A stretch of 64,000 nucleotides of DNA from Streptomyces acidiscabies. GTDB lineage: Bacteria; Actinomycetota; Actinomycetes; Streptomycetales; Streptomycetaceae. This document shows, one piece after another, positions 61,701 to 64,000 of this stretch. Positions within the stretch are counted from its first letter, which is position 1. Each line of letters opens with the position of its first letter. The notes beneath the pieces are model-generated. The model was not told the origin of the DNA and made no database searches. It worked only from the letters and a program-made list of their open reading frames with translations. The translations under genes were made by a program, and so were the position numbers. Location of the stretch: contig NZ_JAGJBY010000001.1 in assembly GCF_020010905.1 (NCBI RefSeq), positions 4,918,001 to 4,982,000 of the forward strand, in the 5' to 3' direction.

Positions 61701-61851
61701 CCTGTACGACACCCTCGGCCGCCACGACGACGCCCTCCGCACGCTCGACGAGGGCACCACGCTCCAGTCGAGGCTCGAAGGCGCCCCCACGAACGCCCTC
61801 TCCCAGATCCGCGCACAATCCGACCGCATCAGAACCTGGCTCACCGGATGA
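58765..61851 (+). CDS. vWA-like (SAV_2336 type) / pseudokinase / TPR protein
   Basis: 1028 residues. Residues 1-~35 are helical, ~42-105 a Pro-rich linker, ~110-500 a region like the SAV_2336 N-terminal protein family, with a degenerate vWA fold (SLALVIDDGVSMVLWQRLAA). Residues ~525-775 are protein-kinase-like, but the catalytic loop HRDxxxxN reads HGSVAPRAVL (660-669) and DFG is lost (RLIGWM), so it is a pseudokinase; SPEGDVYAAGALLLAF and RPSAREL remain. Residues ~800-1028 are TPR repeats (HLANLGRHEESLAQAEEAVS, NLAVLYDTLGRHDDALRTL). I infer it is the sensor and scaffold of the VMAP ternary system. The codons at 59750-60600 are unusually rich in G and T endings. Confidence 0.85.
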   Translation: MLSRVTKILAESGAELSHEELLDALWLAMRRGPTPLARATGVPETPPAPVPQEPPAPTPRPTPTAAPPPPKEPARPITATDDTPKAPTATTPSPALPVRTPEPRPTGQLHLGKALRPLRQRFPDRRRPELDLARTVAAIADTGIPETVTRPARTRWLSLALVIDDGVSMVLWQRLAADVRRLMERAGAFRDVRVYGLDTRAAVPVLRTSPYRRGRSFSPKALCDPSGNTLVLVISDGVGSGWRDGGMRGVLDRWGRCGPVAIVHALPGRLWAGTGIDVRPARVTSHRRGGPTHAWQVSDPDLPLGLAHFDSVPVPVLTPTAWGVGEWSRLLASPGGTALLPLWEGRTDVMRTVVEVPEGDAVLRFREAASAEAYRLAAHVAAVAPVTPPVMRLVQTALGEPVDAGHLMEVFLGGLMHEVDASERLPQHRRFDFSGEARRALLSAVSAGELLRTADVVARDIEDAVGRAPVFPAWVGHPDGTAVVDDTGRSFGWLREQLLVRLGVSGGEVDPAPPGWSALTPDDPQRLGWFRLLWRSTRGWPHITMYLALGRDGNLVTVRAPVSLYADDPVAAVELVRTEAECLGRMDGFYAPALVDVQADSVDELPWIASELIELGGAPAPNLRDVLADYGGVVPQDVFLEIGLSLSWALVYAHQRGLVHGSVAPRAVLQTDDGIRLIGWMTATMDGVDSPHRDLLPLTEAYLGGGEVSPEGDVYAAGALLLAFAAGKWEHPRAGLDSRIDPALLVTLRYCLEAEPAARPSARELVEAFISVLSGATGAETTVLDRLFDDIQRLEPLARRDLMRHGAALVGRLMTFSNHLANLGRHEESLAQAEEAVSVCRELAAEAPLEHTTSLGAALNNLSVRLGESGRAEESLAAAFEAREAYEALGGVPGLAMVLNNLSNCLAAVGRREEALAAAEGAIVVGTYEDLARASTTLGNRLSELGRREEALDAFLSAVRSYDGRASADHVITLNNLAVLYDTLGRHDDALRTLDEGTTLQSRLEGAPTNALSQIRAQSDRIRTWLTG

Positions 61852-61911
61852 TTCCACGGCGCCGACGCGTTCCCTGAACAGACCGAGCGTTCTCACAAAG
61901 GACCCTGAACC

Positions 61912-62319
61912 ATGGCAGCAGAACTTTCCGACGCCCTGAAGCAGCACCTCGACGACACCAAGGTCTTCGCCACCGTCGCCACCCTCACGGCCGGCGGCCA
62001 CCCCCACTTGACCGTCGTCTGGATCAAACGAGACGGCGACGACCTCGTCTTCTCCACGACGGCGGACCGCGCCCAGGGCAAGAACCTGGCCCGCGACCCC
62101 CGAGTCACGATCATGATCAGCCCCCCGGAGAACCCCTACACCTACGCGGAAATCCGAGGCACCGCCACCATCACCCCAGACCCGGACCGCGCCCTCCCCA
62201 ACGAACTCTCCCTCAAATACACCGGCCAGGACTACGCCACGTTCAACCCGGCATCGAAGGAGGACGGCGACCGCGTCATCGTCCGCGTAACCCCAACAAA
62301 GATCACCGGCCGCTTCTGA
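61912..62319 (+). CDS. PPOX-class F420-dependent oxidoreductase
   Basis: 135 residues, single split-barrel flavin/F420-binding fold: FATVATLTAGGHPHLTVVWI, DGDDLVFSTTADRAQGKNLA, DPRVTIMISPPENPYTYAEI. Normal length for the F420-type PPOX family of actinomycetes, which reduce small cofactors or xenobiotics. It lies 60 bp behind the vWA/TPR gene but looks unrelated to it. It is convergent with an HxlR gene 10 bp away. Confidence 0.9.
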   Translation: MAAELSDALKQHLDDTKVFATVATLTAGGHPHLTVVWIKRDGDDLVFSTTADRAQGKNLARDPRVTIMISPPENPYTYAEIRGTATITPDPDRALPNELSLKYTGQDYATFNPASKEDGDRVIVRVTPTKITGRF

Positions 62320-62329
62320 CCCCACCGAC

Positions 62330-62776
62330 TCAGGAAACCTTACGGACGGCGGCGCCCTCGGAGTCCAACCGCCGTCCGTCCACCGAGAACACCTCCAGCG
62401 GGCGCAGCGGCTGTTCATGCCGCCTGTCCAGCAACTCCGAGTGCGGCTCGCCGGGTTCGAAGAAGTGCTGTTCGCCCCACTGCCGCAGCGCCACGATCAC
62501 CGGAAACAGGTCCCTGCCCTTGGGCGTCAGGACGTACTCCCGATAGGCGCTCCCGTCCGACGCTGGGACGCTTTCGAGAACCCCACCGGCGACGAGAGCC
62601 CGCAATCGGGCGGTGAGGATGTTCTTCGCGACCCCGAGGCTGCGCTGAAACTCACCGAAGCGCCGACTCCCGTCGAAGGCGTCACGGACGATCAGCAGGG
62701 ACCACCAGTCGCCGATGGCATCGACGGAACGGGCGACGGGGCAGTCGCTGTCGTCGAACCGGGTTCTGGTGACCAT
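62330..62776 (-). CDS. HxlR-family regulator
   Basis: 148 residues. Winged helix: CPVARSVDAIGDWWSLLIVR, FQRSLGVAKNILTARLRALV, YREYVLTPKGRDLFPVIVAL; Cys12 is the conserved redox-type position. The C-terminal tail of about 40 residues is longer than usual. Divergent from an MFS gene, with paired GGTTGCAA elements between them. Probably represses that gene. Confidence 0.9.
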   Translation of the reverse strand: MVTRTRFDDSDCPVARSVDAIGDWWSLLIVRDAFDGSRRFGEFQRSLGVAKNILTARLRALVAGGVLESVPASDGSAYREYVLTPKGRDLFPVIVALRQWGEQHFFEPGEPHSELLDRRHEQPLRPLEVFSVDGRRLDSEGAAVRKVS

Positions 62777-62797
62777 GTCGTCCCTCGCTCCCTAGGT

Positions 62798-62844
62798 GGT
62801 TGCAACATGCTACCAGTGCTGGCTATCGTCCCCATCGGTTGCAA
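62798..62844 (+). promoter_or_regulatory. MFS promoter with two GGTTGCAA repeats
   Basis: GGTTGCAA occurs at 62798-62805 and again at 62837-62844. The first provides a -35 (TTGCAA) 18 bp from a possible -10 TATCGT (62824-62829). The repeats are candidate half-sites for the divergent HxlR protein. Confidence 0.5.
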
Positions 62845-62869
62845 GTTGAAACCGAACCTTGGGGGTTGG

Positions 62870-64000
62870 ATGCCAGACACCATGGAGCAGCGCGCTTTCG
62901 TGCTGTCCCGCCGCGTCGTCCTGCTGTTCGCCGTCGCCTGCGGAGCCTCGGTCGCCAACGTCTACTTCTCGCAGCCGCTGTTGGTGACCATGGGGCACGA
63001 CCTCGATATGAGCCCCGGGGCGATCGGGAGCGTCGTGACCCTCACGCATGTCGGGTACGCGCTCGGGCTGTTCTTCCTCGTGCCGCTGGGCGACGTGACC
63101 GACCGGCGGCGGCTGATCGTGGGGCAACTGGGCTTGCTCGTCGTGGCGTTGGGGGTGGTGGCCACGGCGCGTACGGCGGTGGTCCTGCTCGTCGGGATGG
63201 CCGCGACGGGGCTGTTCGCCGTGGTGACACAGACGTTGGTGGCCTTCGCGGCGTCACTGGCTCCCGCCGATGGGCGTGGGCGGGTCGTCGGGCTGGTCAC
63301 CGGCGGAGTGGTCGTCGGGATTCTGCTCGCGCGTACGGTGTCCGGCGTCATGGCCGATCTCGCGGGGTGGCGGTCCGTGTACGTCGTTTCGGCGGGGTGC
63401 GTCGCTGTGCTCGCCCTGGTGCTGTATCGGGTACTGCCGAGCGGCGATGGCGCTCCGGGCCTGCCGTACGGACAGCTCCTGCGCTCCACGGTGTCCCTGT
63501 TCGCGCGGGAACGGCTGCTGCGGGTCCGCGCGTTGTACGGGCTGCTGATCTTCGCCGCCTTCAGCACCCTGTGGAGCAGCGTCGCGCTCCCGCTCAGCTC
63601 CCTGTCGCACAGCGCGGTCGGGGCGTTGGGGCTGGTCGGGGTCGTGGGTGCGCTCGCGGCCGGTGTCGCGGGGCGGTTGAACGATCGCGGGCTGTCCCGG
63701 TGGACCACGGGCATCGCGCTGGCGCTGCTCGTCGTCTCGTGGCTGCCGTTGGCCTTCACTCGAAGTTCCTTGTGGGCCTTGGCCGTTGGGGTCGTGCTTC
63801 TCGATCTGGCTGTGCAGGCGGTGCACGTCACCAACCAGACGTTGATCTACGCGTCGCACCCGGACGCGGGCAGCCGGGTGATCGGGGGATACATGATCTT
63901 CTACTCGATCGGCAGCGGCGCCGGCGCCCTCGCCGCGACCTCCTTGTACGCGGTCGGAGGCTGGGGCGCCGTCTGTGTGCTGGGGGCGGTGTTCAGTGGG
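62870..64000 (+). CDS. MFS transporter (3' end outside window)
   Basis: 377 codons are visible from ATG 62870 to the window edge with no stop. Helices and signature: VLLFAVACGASVANVYFSQP in helix 1, FFLVPLGDVTDRRRLIVGQL in loop 2-3, and QTLIYASHPDAGSRVIGGYM in the second half. This is the text of the NepI/YdeA-like exporter branch of MFS (compounds such as purine nucleosides, sugars or drugs). It is divergent from an HxlR gene and shares the promoter with the GGTTGCAA repeats. ATG 62882 is an alternative start. Confidence 0.88.
   Translation, partial: MPDTMEQRAFVLSRRVVLLFAVACGASVANVYFSQPLLVTMGHDLDMSPGAIGSVVTLTHVGYALGLFFLVPLGDVTDRRRLIVGQLGLLVVALGVVATARTAVVLLVGMAATGLFAVVTQTLVAFAASLAPADGRGRVVGLVTGGVVVGILLARTVSGVMADLAGWRSVYVVSAGCVAVLALVLYRVLPSGDGAPGLPYGQLLRSTVSLFARERLLRVRALYGLLIFAAFSTLWSSVALPLSSLSHSAVGALGLVGVVGALAAGVAGRLNDRGLSRWTTGIALALLVVSWLPLAFTRSSLWALAVGVVLLDLAVQAVHVTNQTLIYASHPDAGSRVIGGYMIFYSIGSGAGALAATSLYAVGGWGAVCVLGAVFSG

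Overview
The window looks like a Streptomyces chromosome. It has very high G+C, strongly G/C-biased third codon positions, frequent GTG starts and one TTG start, many TetR/MarR/GntR/HxlR regulators facing the genes they probably control, and ectoine genes. I infer the genus from gene content and codon use; no rRNA or tRNA gene was seen.

Layout. (1) 1-9.1 kb: the end of an MFS transporter, then a GntR/FCD regulator divergent from a tightly overlapped operon glyA-soxBDAG plus a PLP-dependent ammonia-lyase. This would turn sarcosine into glycine, serine and finally a keto acid plus ammonia. (2) 9.1-17.3 kb: a mobile-element graveyard. An IS5-type transposase gene is split at a TA by a ~1.2-kb element that has 18-bp inverted ends, an internal 136-bp MITE and an aldo/keto reductase passenger. 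Broken genes, a secreted GH2 enzyme with a ricin-type lectin domain, and another transposase scrap follow. (3) 17.3-35.3 kb: regulator/target pairs: TetR/GH1 beta-glucosidase, MarR/alpha-beta hydrolase, TetR/serine hydrolase, an HxlR-peroxiredoxin fusion/second-type enolase, XRE-cupin/B3-4 protein, MocR/DapA-like aldolase/MFS, and TetR/SnoaL-like. Several have clear palindromic operators in the divergent promoter. A ~1-kb degenerate tandem repeat lies behind one MFS gene and seems to derive from its 3' end. (4) 35.3-36.9 kb: a two-component system and a DUF418 gene reduced by internal deletions. (5) 36.9-43.2 kb: ectABCD (ectoine and 5-hydroxyectoine synthesis) directly downstream of ehuBCDA (ectoine uptake), ended by a strong hairpin. 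(6) 43.5-53.9 kb: MerR, MFS, HxlR/imine-reductase-like enzyme, P450, asparagine synthase, MarR/Bcr-type exporter, a solo LuxR-type HTH protein, and psuG coupled to a HAD phosphatase. (7) 53.8-61.9 kb: a probable conflict/defence island. An orphan HsdM-like methylase with an altered motif IV is divergent from a four-gene operon encoding a trypco2 protein, a trypsin-VMAP protein, a MoxR AAA+ ATPase, and a 1028-residue vWA/pseudokinase/TPR protein. (8) 61.9-64 kb: an F420-type oxidoreductase, and an HxlR regulator divergent from an MFS gene cut by the window edge.

The most distinctive items are the VMAP-type ternary system with its divergent methylase, the TA-flanked composite element, the repeat array grown from a transporter gene end, and the HxlR-peroxiredoxin fusion facing an enolase.
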